This document shows, piece after piece, positions 8,183-16,192 of a stretch of 64,000 bases of DNA; within the stretch, counting starts at the first letter, position 1; each line of letters begins with the position of its first letter. Origin of the DNA: JBBSNV01 sp964458605 (GTDB lineage: Bacteria > Pseudomonadota > Alphaproteobacteria > Reyranellales > JAQSWP01); contig CAYWLS010000001.1 of assembly GCA_964458605.1 (NCBI GenBank), positions 248,001 through 312,000 of the forward strand, given 5' to 3'. A model generated the notes under the pieces. That model was not told the DNA's origin and did no database searches. It was given only the letters and a program-made list of their open reading frames with translations. The translations under genes were made by a program, and so were the position numbers.

Positions 8183-8203
8183 CGCCATATCCTCCATGGT
8201 TGC

Positions 8204-8233
8204 GTTAACAGCGAAAATCGACCGGCTGTTAAC
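8204..8233. promoter_or_regulatory. Perfect inverted repeat, probable operator
   Basis: GTTAACAGC (8204-8212) and GCTGTTAAC (8225-8233) are perfect inverse copies with 12 bases between; a third partial copy GGCTGTTGG follows. It lies between the minus-strand DNA-binding gene (start 8182) and the + strand gene at 8311, the right place for a shared operator. Confidence 0.6.
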
Positions 8234-8310
8234 GGCTGTTGGAATTATTTAGAGGCGGTTGCAAAATCGCTGACATGTTAACCTTTGGGGAATAACCGAG
8301 GGGTAGTGTC

Positions 8311-8658
8311 ATGCGGGCGATATTCGTTGCTTTGGGGCTGGTCCTGATTGTGAGTCGTGCCGAGGCGGATGTTTCCGTTGCGAATGTCTTAGAGATGGCG
8401 GACTCCAGTGATCAACAGGTTCAGATGTTGAACAACACTTTCATCGCTGGTTTCGTTCATGGGCTGATTTGGGCAGATACGGAATATGAGCAAGAGGGTA
8501 AGGGACGACTCTTTTGCCCTCCACCTAAGCTCGTGATTACTCCGGCGGTCATGATTCAACTACTACGCAACTATATGAAGGGGCGCGAGCCCTTCAAAGT
8601 GTTCAGCTTCGGATTGGTTGGCATCTCCGTATTGCGCGATGCGTTCCCATGCAAATAG
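8311..8658 (+). CDS. Secreted Rap1a/Tai immunity-like protein
   Basis: 115 residues with an N-terminal signal peptide (IFVALGLVLIVSRAEA). The mature part has the family layout FIAGFVHGL...FCPPPKLVITPAVMIQLLRNYM...LRDAFPC, resembling Rap1a/Tai-type immunity proteins (periplasmic inhibitors of type VI amidase effectors), with two conserved cysteines near residues 71 and 114. The ATG has GAGGGG 10 bases upstream. No effector gene is visible next to it, so this would be an orphan immunity gene, or a family member with another role. The match is by eye only. Confidence 0.55.
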   Translation: MRAIFVALGLVLIVSRAEADVSVANVLEMADSSDQQVQMLNNTFIAGFVHGLIWADTEYEQEGKGRLFCPPPKLVITPAVMIQLLRNYMKGREPFKVFSFGLVGISVLRDAFPCK

Positions 8659-8665
8659 GTGATCT

Positions 8666-9199
8666 ATGGCAGCGGATGAGATCAATTGGACAATTGAAGC
8701 GATGAGGATCGCTCCGACAGCGATCATTGGTTTGGCCATCGGCGGCGCTACCGTTTATATCGCCTGGCGGCAGTGGCGAACCGCAGAGACGCGCGTAGTG
8801 CTGGACCTGTTTGATCGGCGGCTAAGCGTCTACAAGGCATTCGATGCGGTGATTCATTCACTGTTCGATGAGGACAAGGGATATTACGTTCCCGATGATG
8901 CGCTGCCAGAACTGGAAAATGTAATCGCGGAAGCGACCTTTCTCTTTGGCGATGAAGTAATCGGATTCATGGGGAAGGTTCACCAAACGTTGAACAGGTC
9001 GTATTACGTGGACACTGTTGCTCCTCGCACCCCGGACCCAATAGCATGGCGTAAGGTGGCCGATGAAGCTTTGTTCGATTGCGCAGAGACAGCGACAGCC
9101 ACCTTGGCGGCGTTGGTCCGTCCGTATATGCGAATAACCAAAAAATCAGATAGTCCGGACGCACACGCAGCGAAGGGGGAGGGCGGGTCAAAAGTTTAA
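8666..9199 (+). CDS. Single-pass membrane protein (hypothetical)
   Basis: 177 residues. A membrane helix at residues 14-35 (IAPTAIIGLAIGGATVYIAW) is followed by RQWRTAETRVVLDLFDRRLSVYKAFD, a pattern often seen in small bacterial proteins with a membrane anchor and a cytoplasmic helical domain. It starts 7 bases after the Rap1a-like gene and probably shares its transcript, which ends at the terminator overlapping its 3' end. Function unknown. Confidence 0.7.
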   Translation: MAADEINWTIEAMRIAPTAIIGLAIGGATVYIAWRQWRTAETRVVLDLFDRRLSVYKAFDAVIHSLFDEDKGYYVPDDALPELENVIAEATFLFGDEVIGFMGKVHQTLNRSYYVDTVAPRTPDPIAWRKVADEALFDCAETATATLAALVRPYMRITKKSDSPDAHAAKGEGGSKV

Positions 9200-9239
9200 A
9201 CCCGGCGCGATGGATACCGCCCCCCTCCGCCCTTTTTTT
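9173..9239 (+). terminator. Likely intrinsic terminator
   Basis: AAGGGGGAGGGCGG (from 9173) can pair with CCGCCCCCCTCCGCCCTT (9217-9234) with small bulges, followed by a seven-T run (9233-9239). It overlaps the stop of the preceding gene. The interval 9240-9474 holds no convincing gene; a 60-codon frame at 9281 lacks a ribosome site. Confidence 0.55.
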
Positions 9240-9474
9240 GCGCCGTCAAATTAAATTCCCAAGTGAATTGAATCAGTTAGATGAACAAATGCAAAAGCGA
9301 CCCCTCTGAAGAAATAGGGATAGGCCGTATTGCCGCGCGGTCCGACGCTATCCGACCTCAGCAACCATTAGTTGGTTCCACCCGTAGATTATCTCGGCTA
9401 CGCTTAGAAAGCGCGGGTGCCAACTCACACCGTTCAATTGCTGAATTGATGAGTTTAATTTAAGCAAGGGGGAA

Positions 9475-10320
9475 ATGGCGGTGTCGTATTCATCTGAAAT
9501 CAGTCGTGACCATCCAACATGCATTCTGTTCGTAATCGACCAGTCGGGGTCAATGGATGAGAAGATGGCGACCGGAAAGTCGAAAGCGGACTTTGTGGCC
9601 GATGTTCTCAACAAGACAATCTATACGCTTGTCACCAACTGCACTAAGGCCGATGGCGTTCGAAACTACTTCGATGTGGGTGTCATAAGCTATGGTGGAG
9701 GCGGAACTGGCGCTGGTCTAGGCGGCTCATTAGCCGGCACGATCATCCATCCTATTACTGCGCTAGCTACTTGCCCTCTTCGAGTCGAAGATAGAAAGCG
9801 GCTCGAAGATGATGGAGCAGGTGGGGTTCTTGAACGCCGGGTCAAGTTCCCGGTTTGGTTTGATCCTAGTAGCTCTGGCGGCACCCCAATGTGCGCAGGG
9901 CTGAAAGAAGCAGCAACGGCACTCGTGTCTTGGTGCGATGCACATCCCCACTCATACCCGCCGACTGTCCTGCATGTTACGGACGGCGCATCTACAGACG
10001 GCGATCCCGAAGGCGTTGCGTCGGCTATGCGGCAAGTATCCACGGTTGATGGTGAATGTTTGCTTTTCAATATTCATGTTTCCACCCAACACGGAGAATC
10101 AATTCAGTTTCCGAGTTCCGACGCATCTCTCTCCGATAGCTACGCCAAGCTCTTGTTTCGTATGTCTAGCGTCTTTCCGCCGCACGTCGCCCGGCTTGCT
10201 GCCGATAAAGGGTACAGCCTAAGGGAAGGCGCCCGTGGTTTCATGTTTAACGCGGACCCGAAGGATATTGCGAACTTCTTCGACATTGGTACCCGTCCGC
10301 GATTGACGGCAGATAGGTAG
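9475..10320 (+). CDS. von Willebrand factor A (vWA/TerY-like) domain protein
   Basis: 281 residues forming one vWA domain. The metal-site (MIDAS) residues are visible: DQSGSM near residue 20 (DxSxS), a Thr in SSGGTPMCAG near residue 141, and an Asp in HVTDGAST near residue 173. No signal peptide is present, so it is cytoplasmic, like TerY. Its stop overlaps a GTG start frame of the PP2C gene. In TerY-P-type triads a vWA protein, a PP2C phosphatase and a kinase form one module, and all three occur here in that order, followed by a nuclease. Confidence 0.88.
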   Translation: MAVSYSSEISRDHPTCILFVIDQSGSMDEKMATGKSKADFVADVLNKTIYTLVTNCTKADGVRNYFDVGVISYGGGGTGAGLGGSLAGTIIHPITALATCPLRVEDRKRLEDDGAGGVLERRVKFPVWFDPSSSGGTPMCAGLKEAATALVSWCDAHPHSYPPTVLHVTDGASTDGDPEGVASAMRQVSTVDGECLLFNIHVSTQHGESIQFPSSDASLSDSYAKLLFRMSSVFPPHVARLAADKGYSLREGARGFMFNADPKDIANFFDIGTRPRLTADR

Positions 10321-10331
10321 TGCGATTAGCC

Positions 10332-11081
10332 ATGGTGAAAAATGATGGCCGCTTGGGGGTCCTTAGGGCGTTTTCGACTCCCAAGTCCAGTGATACGCCA
10401 AATGAAGATAGATGGCGCACTTCTGAAGACGGTGCGATCTGGGCCGTTAGCGATGGCGCTTCTGTTTCTTACGACTCAGGGAGGTGGGCGGAGAATCTCG
10501 TGGCCCGATTTATCGACCGACCGGAAATTACTGCCGAATGGATCGATTCTGCAATTATCCAATACGAGAGCGGCTATGACCGAGAAGCGATGGAGTGGAT
10601 GCAACAGGCGGCATTTGACCGAGGCAGCTTTGCGACTTTGTTGGGTGGGTTATCATGTGAAAATGGTGAAAGTGTTCGCCTATTTGCGGTAGGCGATTCA
10701 ATCTGCACTCTTATTGATGGAACCGAGGTTGTACGTACACTGCCGTATTCCAAGCCAGAGGAATTTGATAGCGTGCCTCGGTTGCTCTCGACAAACCGAA
10801 TGGAGAATAGGCAATTTAGCGAAGAAGCGATTGCTGAAAGCTGGTTTGAAGTAGATTTGTCGTCGTTTGACGCTCCGAAATTATTGCTTATGACGGATGC
10901 GGTGGGCAGGTGGCTGCTTGAGGGGCCTGATGCTGAAAGAGTTTCTTGCTTACTTGAGATTGATAGTGATGCTGCATTTACAAGCTTCGTTGAACGCGAA
11001 CGCGCAGAAGGCCACCTTCGGCGGGACGACAGTACGCTTTTAGTTATTGGTCGGTGTCATGCCGTACCCGCAAATTATTGA
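10332..11081 (+). CDS. PP2C-family protein phosphatase
   Basis: About 249 residues. Metal-binding PP2C motifs are seen in order: NEDRW, VSDGAS (the D-G metal pair), GSFATLLGGL, LFAVGDS, LLMTDAVGRWLL and RRDDSTLLVIG. It should dephosphorylate Ser/Thr residues using Mn/Mg. The start could be the GTG at 10320 (overlapping the vWA stop) or the ATG at 10332; the latter is used. The gene overlaps the next (kinase) by 23 bases, so the three products are probably made in fixed ratio. Role inferred: reverses phosphorylation by the adjacent kinase within one signalling unit. Confidence 0.87.
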   Translation: MVKNDGRLGVLRAFSTPKSSDTPNEDRWRTSEDGAIWAVSDGASVSYDSGRWAENLVARFIDRPEITAEWIDSAIIQYESGYDREAMEWMQQAAFDRGSFATLLGGLSCENGESVRLFAVGDSICTLIDGTEVVRTLPYSKPEEFDSVPRLLSTNRMENRQFSEEAIAESWFEVDLSSFDAPKLLLMTDAVGRWLLEGPDAERVSCLLEIDSDAAFTSFVERERAEGHLRRDDSTLLVIGRCHAVPANY

Positions 11082-12723
11082 TTACAACGAAGCCGTTCAG
11101 AATCCAGCTGGGGCATTCAACAATCCTCTGCTGCAACGAGGGCGGGTCGCCGAAACGCCCCTAGGGCTACCCCTTGCACTGTCCGGCGGCTTCGCCCTTA
11201 CCTATTCGGTCACCAGCGGTTCACGAAAGTTCGCGGTGCGATGCTTTCACCGAGAGGTGCCCGAGGCCGAAAATAGGTATGCGGCAATATCATCAACTCT
11301 CCGCAGGCTTCGTAATGGCTATTTTGTCGATTTTGAGTTTGAGCCCAAAGGCATTCGTGTTCGTGGTGAATCCTTTCCTATTGTTCGAATGGATTGGGTT
11401 GATGGCCGTACACTTGGTAGTGAACTTGGTACTCTAGTAACCAAACCAGCCGAGCTATCTATCCTGCGTCAAAAATTTGTTCAGTTGGCGGCCTTTCTGG
11501 AAAACCACGGTATCGCACATGGCGACATTCAGAATGACAACATGATCGTGGCAAACGGAGATATTAAGCTCATCGACTACGATGGGATGTTTGTGACAGG
11601 AATGCCCGAAGGGCGCGGCAGTGAGGTGGGACAGAAGAATTTCCAACATCCTGAGAGAGGGGTCCGACACTTCGGGCCCAAGATGGATCGCTTTTCGTTC
11701 CTGGTTGTTGATGTAAGCCTTGAAGCCTTGGCTCAAGATGCATCGCTTTTTCGTCGCTTCTCCGAAGGCGGGGCGGCGATAATCTTCAAGGCGAATGACT
11801 TCGCCGATCCAGCTTCGTCAGAAATTTTTAGAATCTTGCGCGGAATGCCCGCGTTACGGGAGAGCAGTGAAAAGCTGGCGCGCGTTTGTCAGGCGCCGAT
11901 CACCAGCGTTCCAACCCTCGCTGAGTTCATTGCGGGACGGAATATTCCTTCTGCCGCGGCTTCAGTTGCAAAGGAATCTTCAAAGGCCCCATTACCACAC
12001 CGATATATTGGGGCCTATACGGTGTTGGACGGAAAGGACTATGAGGCCGTTTTGCGCCATGTCGGAGACAAGGTCGAACTTGTTGGCCAAATAACGTCCG
12101 TGAAGCAAGGAATTGGTAGGCGCGGTAAGGGCCGTGGTCGCCCGTACATCTTTGTCAACTTCGGAATCTGGCACCAAAGAAGCGTCAAAATAACAATATG
12201 GTCCGAAGGTCTGGGTGTGTTGGCCTCTCCCCCAACTGAAGCTTGGGTCGGTCGCTGGATTAGCGTTACCGGTTTGATTGAGCCTCCTTATGACGGCAAG
12301 CACTATGGGCGACCCTATCAGAGCATCGGTGTCACGGTAGCATCAGACAATCAGATTATTCAGCTTTCGGAGAGCCAAGCGAAATTCAGGCTGACAGGAG
12401 ACGCGTCAATTGGTCGGCAGACCAACGCGCAGAGGTCGAACCAACAAATTCTTGATCAGATTCGCGGAAAAGCCCAAATGACACCTACCATAGGAGGCAA
12501 AGTTGGCAGTGGGACGATAAGCAGGGCCGTCTCAGCGAAGACAAAAAATGAGCAAATTCTCGAAAGTCTTGGAAAAGCGACACCGGCGTCGAACAGGAAA
12601 TCTTACACTGTGACGCCACCATCGATCTCGCCCAAGAGCGGAAGCTTCTTCTCCAAAATTCCCGGTTGGGTTTGGATCGTGGCGGGGGTCGTCTGCTTCT
12701 ATCTACTTATCAAACGACACTAG
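11059..12723 (+). CDS. Protein kinase-like domain + OB-fold-like domain + C-terminal membrane anchor
   Basis: 554 residues. The N-terminal ~270 residues form a kinase-like domain: catalytic loop HGDIQNDNMIV (near residue 155) and a metal motif IDYDG in place of DFG. The usual ATP-binding lysine strand (VAIK) reads FAVRCF, with Arg in the Lys position. Residues ~310-450 (VELVGQITSVKQG..., GRWISVTGLIEPPY) look like an OB fold that could bind nucleic acid. A Ser/Thr/Gln-rich linker leads to a terminal hydrophobic helix (GWVWIVAGVVCFYLLIK), so the protein is probably tail-anchored in the inner membrane. It overlaps the PP2C gene and is followed by a nuclease gene. Whether the kinase is active is uncertain because of the Arg substitution. 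Confidence 0.8.
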   Translation: MPYPQIIDYNEAVQNPAGAFNNPLLQRGRVAETPLGLPLALSGGFALTYSVTSGSRKFAVRCFHREVPEAENRYAAISSTLRRLRNGYFVDFEFEPKGIRVRGESFPIVRMDWVDGRTLGSELGTLVTKPAELSILRQKFVQLAAFLENHGIAHGDIQNDNMIVANGDIKLIDYDGMFVTGMPEGRGSEVGQKNFQHPERGVRHFGPKMDRFSFLVVDVSLEALAQDASLFRRFSEGGAAIIFKANDFADPASSEIFRILRGMPALRESSEKLARVCQAPITSVPTLAEFIAGRNIPSAAASVAKESSKAPLPHRYIGAYTVLDGKDYEAVLRHVGDKVELVGQITSVKQGIGRRGKGRGRPYIFVNFGIWHQRSVKITIWSEGLGVLASPPTEAWVGRWISVTGLIEPPYDGKHYGRPYQSIGVTVASDNQIIQLSESQAKFRLTGDASIGRQTNAQRSNQQILDQIRGKAQMTPTIGGKVGSGTISRAVSAKTKNEQILESLGKATPASNRKSYTVTPPSISPKSGSFFSKIPGWVWIVAGVVCFYLLIKRH

Positions 12724-12775
12724 TCGCCGTTCCGCCCATGAAATGCCGAGGATCGGTGATCTTGAGGATTTATCC

Positions 12776-13540
12776 ATGTCGATCTACGACAAACCAACAA
12801 AGTCTCTAATGCTGGAGTTTGTTAAGGCAAAGCTCCAGAAGGGGCAGAGCTTCACCAAGGATGATGCCGTAAAGTGGTTTGCAGCTAACTACCCAAAAAT
12901 CAACCCCACGACAGTTCGCGTGCACGTAGAAGGCATGTCGATAAATTCCAGATCACGTAAACATCATCCGAGCATCAAGCCCGGCAGTGGCCATGATCTA
13001 TTCTTCAAGCTGGGGCCCGATCAGTATCGGCTGTGGGACAAATCGAGCGACCCGGAGCCCATATACAAAACTACGATATTCGACGATGGTTCCATTTCTG
13101 AGACAAGCCAAGAAGTTGACGACCAGTCTGAAGAGGAGCAGTCAGGTAAAGAGTTCGCCTTTGAGCGCGATCTTCGAAACTATCTCGCCAAAAACCTTTC
13201 ACTCATCGAACCAGGGTTGCGAGTTTATGAAGAAGAGGAAATTTCGGGCATAGAATTTCCTGTTGGTGGCCGCTTTATAGACATTCTGGCCGTCGATGGG
13301 CTGGGCCGCTACGTGGTGATCGAGCTGAAGGTTTCTCGTGGTTATGATCGCGCTGTTGGCCAGCTTTTGCGTTATATGGGCTGGGTGGATGCGAATCTGG
13401 CTGCTGGAAAAAAGGTTAGGGGAGTTATTGTCGCCAGCCAGATTTCAGAAGATCTGAAATTGGCAGCTTCGCGGGTATCTGATGTTGAATTGCTAGAATA
13501 TCAGATTGCGCTCACGATAAAGCCGGTCACCGGGAGGTAA
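12776..13540 (+). CDS. wHTH + PD-(D/E)XK nuclease (NucS/DUF91-like)
   Basis: 254 residues from the ATG at 12776, which has GAGGA 7 bases upstream. Residues 1-85 form a winged-helix-like domain (SFTKDDAVKWFAANYPKINPTTVRVHVEGMS...). An acidic linker with Glu/Ser runs follows, then a restriction-type nuclease fold: FERDLRNYLAKNLSLIEPGL, FIDILAVDGLGRYVVIELKVSRGYDRAVGQLLRYMGWV. This gives the D...ExK active site (Asp near residue 172, E-L-K near 185) and a GQLLRYM helix typical of NucS/DUF91 nucleases. It is the last gene of the vWA-PP2C-kinase operon and is the likely effector. Confidence 0.85.
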   Translation: MSIYDKPTKSLMLEFVKAKLQKGQSFTKDDAVKWFAANYPKINPTTVRVHVEGMSINSRSRKHHPSIKPGSGHDLFFKLGPDQYRLWDKSSDPEPIYKTTIFDDGSISETSQEVDDQSEEEQSGKEFAFERDLRNYLAKNLSLIEPGLRVYEEEEISGIEFPVGGRFIDILAVDGLGRYVVIELKVSRGYDRAVGQLLRYMGWVDANLAAGKKVRGVIVASQISEDLKLAASRVSDVELLEYQIALTIKPVTGR

Positions 13541-14054
13541 TACTCGATATGCCCCGGGACAAATTCGGTGTCTTTGAGCCGATGTGTGCCCCATCGCATC
13601 ACCTCGGTTTCATCAATTATAGAAATAAGAGATGACATATTTTGCTCAGATGATTTGCCACTGTTTCTACATATGGCCTCTGCTCCCCCGCCGGATGGCA
13701 TAACCGCCGATCCGGCCCAGTCATTTTACATAAGAGCAGTTCTGCGATCTGGTCTGGGTTAGACCAAGATAATTCTATAACGAATGCGCGCCAGAGCTAC
13801 CTATTCTGCGGTGGTCGGCATTATGGATCGTGCTGCATCGCGTCGTGAACGCGTGGAAATCGCGTTGTGTGACGTGGTTCGCGGCATAGCCCCCGGGGTG
13901 GTCGAGCGGCCCAGACGGGCCGCGATGGCTGGGCGCAACCATCTCGAAGTTTACACGAGAGTTTTCCAAGGGGTGTTTTGGGCGAGGTGCTGGATTGCCG
14001 TACAACCACGCAGTATTCTGAGGGTTCAAATGCTTTATGACCGAGAGTCGGCCG
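13541..14054. other. 514-bp interval without a convincing gene
   Basis: Several frames are open (for example + 13784-14158 and - 13775-14263) but none has a ribosome site, recognisable domain or natural composition. A hairpin TGGTCT-GGGTT-AGACCA lies at 13750-13766, without a T run. The nuclease operon probably ends here and the next promoter lies within this interval. Confidence 0.5.
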
Positions 14055-14909
14055 ATGTCTGCGAGCAAAAACATTGCTTCCTTTGTTACGGCTGCTGCTG
14101 TGATCGTTTTTTCATATCCGTTGCTCAACGAAGGCACCGCGAATTGCAGCCCCCTTGAGCAATGCTTTTGCAGTGCTGTCGAGAAGAAGGTGGTTCGATC
14201 AGTGGCGTCCACCGACCATCCGGGAGGCACATTGTTTTTAGGCCTAATGCAGCAGATGTCCAATGGCGTCTATGCAACCAACGTTGTACGCCAGAAGCAT
14301 CCAAACTTGCCGCCGTTCGTTGGCTGCACGCTGGTCTATTGGGACATGACGTTGAATCCGGAAGGCCTCCAACAGGCGATACAACCTTCCTCCGAGGGAC
14401 GAAACAATCAATCGCAAAGCGTGGTCAATCCGCGGCCGTCACCACCGCCGCCTGTTATCGAGCCTAGACGCACTCCGCCACAACCATCACCGCAACGGGA
14501 TCAGACGCGGTGGGGTAGGTACTGCAACGGACGCTTTGGGCAGTGTGTGGATATTCCCGATAGCTACCAAAGCGATCCGCTACCTGCAAACGGTGACGGG
14601 CTGGTGTTCAGGGACGGCAGAGGAATGACCGTCACCCTATCAGGGATACGCAATGTTCTTCACGCTTCATTGAAAGGCGAGTTGGAGGAACAAATGAAAA
14701 GGCTCCCGAGAATCGTTTATAAGGATTCGGGTGCCAACTGGTTCGTCCTCTCCGGCTATGATGGCGACAACATTTACTACGTGAAGGAATACGTTTCTGC
14801 GAACTTCATCTCGACGCTTTGGGTAACCTATCCGGCCCGCAACAAGAATGACTACGAAGCGGTTGTTGCGCGACTTTCTACCTCATTCAGCCCGGTAAGT
14901 GAGAGATAG
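14055..14909 (+). CDS. Secreted protein with Pro-rich linker (hypothetical)
   Basis: 284 residues from the ATG at 14055, preceded by GAGAG at 8 bases; an in-frame ATG at 14037 is possible. A signal-like hydrophobic segment (NIASFVTAAAVIVFSYPLL) is followed by a Cys-rich N-terminal part (NCSPLEQCFCSAVEKK), a proline-rich linker near residues 120-155, and a C-terminal domain (WGRYCNGRFGQCVDIPDSY...) resembling periplasmic/envelope proteins. Extracytoplasmic location is likely. No family recognised. The following gene, also secreted, starts 25 bases later. Confidence 0.7.
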   Translation: MSASKNIASFVTAAAVIVFSYPLLNEGTANCSPLEQCFCSAVEKKVVRSVASTDHPGGTLFLGLMQQMSNGVYATNVVRQKHPNLPPFVGCTLVYWDMTLNPEGLQQAIQPSSEGRNNQSQSVVNPRPSPPPPVIEPRRTPPQPSPQRDQTRWGRYCNGRFGQCVDIPDSYQSDPLPANGDGLVFRDGRGMTVTLSGIRNVLHASLKGELEEQMKRLPRIVYKDSGANWFVLSGYDGDNIYYVKEYVSANFISTLWVTYPARNKNDYEAVVARLSTSFSPVSER

Positions 14910-14934
14910 CTCCCAACACGTGAGGAAAACCATA

Positions 14935-15444
14935 ATGAAGCCAGTACGACTGTTGATCGTGATCACCGCGTTTGTCCTGTTTGCCCATGCAGCTCGTGCT
15001 CAGCAGCTTTGGGGACCTACCCAGTGGGGAATGTCCATTCAGGAGGTCAAGCAGGCAGTTCCACAAGCGCAGCCCCCTGCGAAGCCATTCCAGACCGATG
15101 ATGGTCAACTGCTGCTGGAACTGCGCGGGGTCGAGGTCGTCAATCAGAAATTCAGTGTGAGCTTCTATTTCAAATCGGATCGACTCGAAAGCGTTCAGGT
15201 CTCCGCTGATCCCAGCCCCCAAACGTCTGAGGTAGCGTACCGAATGTTTTCCGATCTGGTGGTCGCCTTACGCGCCAAATATGGCTCCGCCATATACGTC
15301 AGACTATCCCCCGATCACAAGACCGGCATGGCCAAGTGGCTCAACGGACGCACCAACATCCTGCTCAATTTGATGGACGTGGGGCTCTTGATCGTCGCTA
15401 TCGACTATTCCGTACCCGGGGCAAGCGACGCCAACAAGCTCTAG
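14935..15444 (+). CDS. Secreted small protein with WGMSxxEV motif
   Basis: 169 residues from the ATG at 14935 with GAGGA about 9 bases upstream. Signal peptide VRLLIVITAFVLFAHAARAQ. The mature start QLWGPTQWGMSIQEVKQAVPQA parallels the protein at 3889-4365. The body has alternating strand-like segments (VSFYFKSDRLESVQVSA) and no cysteine pair. Probably periplasmic. Two members of this family in one island suggest a shared envelope function, which is unknown. Confidence 0.75.
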   Translation: MKPVRLLIVITAFVLFAHAARAQQLWGPTQWGMSIQEVKQAVPQAQPPAKPFQTDDGQLLLELRGVEVVNQKFSVSFYFKSDRLESVQVSADPSPQTSEVAYRMFSDLVVALRAKYGSAIYVRLSPDHKTGMAKWLNGRTNILLNLMDVGLLIVAIDYSVPGASDANKL

Positions 15445-15641
15445 GCGGGTAATCCTGATCCGGGTTTGGAGCTATTGACTCCGCCCGGCCGCCCCATTAC
15501 ATCCCCCCGGTCCATGACTGGTAGGGTCTAGGCTCTGCCTGATGAAGCTCCTTCGGGGATAGGTCGTCGTAGACCAGCTTCATCCCAAGCTCAGCTTGCC
15601 CCGCGCCGTTCGGCCCGGGTGAACCTGTCATGGAATCTCTC

Positions 15642-16192
15642 ATGTCGGAAATAGAATGGTGTGAAGATACGTGGAACCCGTTCGTCGGGTGTTCGATTTG
15701 CAGCGCCGGCTGCAAGCACTGCTATGCCCAGACGATGACGTGGCGGCTCGCCAATATGGGGCAGGTCCAGTACGAGGGACTGGTTGATCTCGTCAAAGTC
15801 AAGTCTGTGTTCAACGGCAAGATGAGCCGTTCGCCCGACTCGGTTATGTTGAAGCCTGACCATCGAAAATAGGGCACCGTGTACTTTGTCAACTCGATGT
15901 CCGACTTCTGGCATGCCAGTGCCGATCCGGCGTGGCAGGCAGAGGCGCTCGACATCATGGAGCGCAACTCGCAGCACATCTTTCAGGTGCTGACAAAGCG
16001 ACCGCAGAATACCCTCGGAATGCACGACAGGATCGAGAAAACGCTGCCGGCATCGTCAAAGCGGCTCAGGTTGTTGACCATATCGAGCCGATCAGAGTTG
16101 CACCGGAGCGGCGACTAGACCCGAGCAACCTTCGGAGCCTTTGCAAATCCTGCCACGACCGCCGAACATTTAACGACGTGATCAAGCGATGA
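15642..16192 (+). pseudogene. Broken DUF5131 (phage Gp37/Gp68-like) gene joined to an HNH endonuclease tail
   Basis: The first part encodes the DUF5131 N-terminus (IEWCEDTWNPFVGC..CSAGCKHCYAQ, with its CxxGCxxCY cluster). An in-frame TAG at 15870-15872 interrupts it; the same frame continues immediately with GTVYFVNSMSDFWHASADP and HIFQVLTKRPQNTL, which belong to the same family. After about 16050 the homology stops and a different frame encodes VVDHIEPIRVAPERRLDPSN and LCKSCHDRRT, the end of an HNH endonuclease. So there is one nonsense codon and one deletion junction between two phage-type genes. The HNH frame's stop overlaps the next gene's ATG. Confidence 0.75.

Noticed and set aside
9281..9463. 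60-codon frame before the vWA gene
   Set aside because: No ribosome site, no homology pattern, Arg/Ser-rich composition like a chance frame.
13784..14158. 124-codon + strand frame
   Set aside because: Overlaps the secreted protein's start, has no ribosome site, and its composition is not protein-like.
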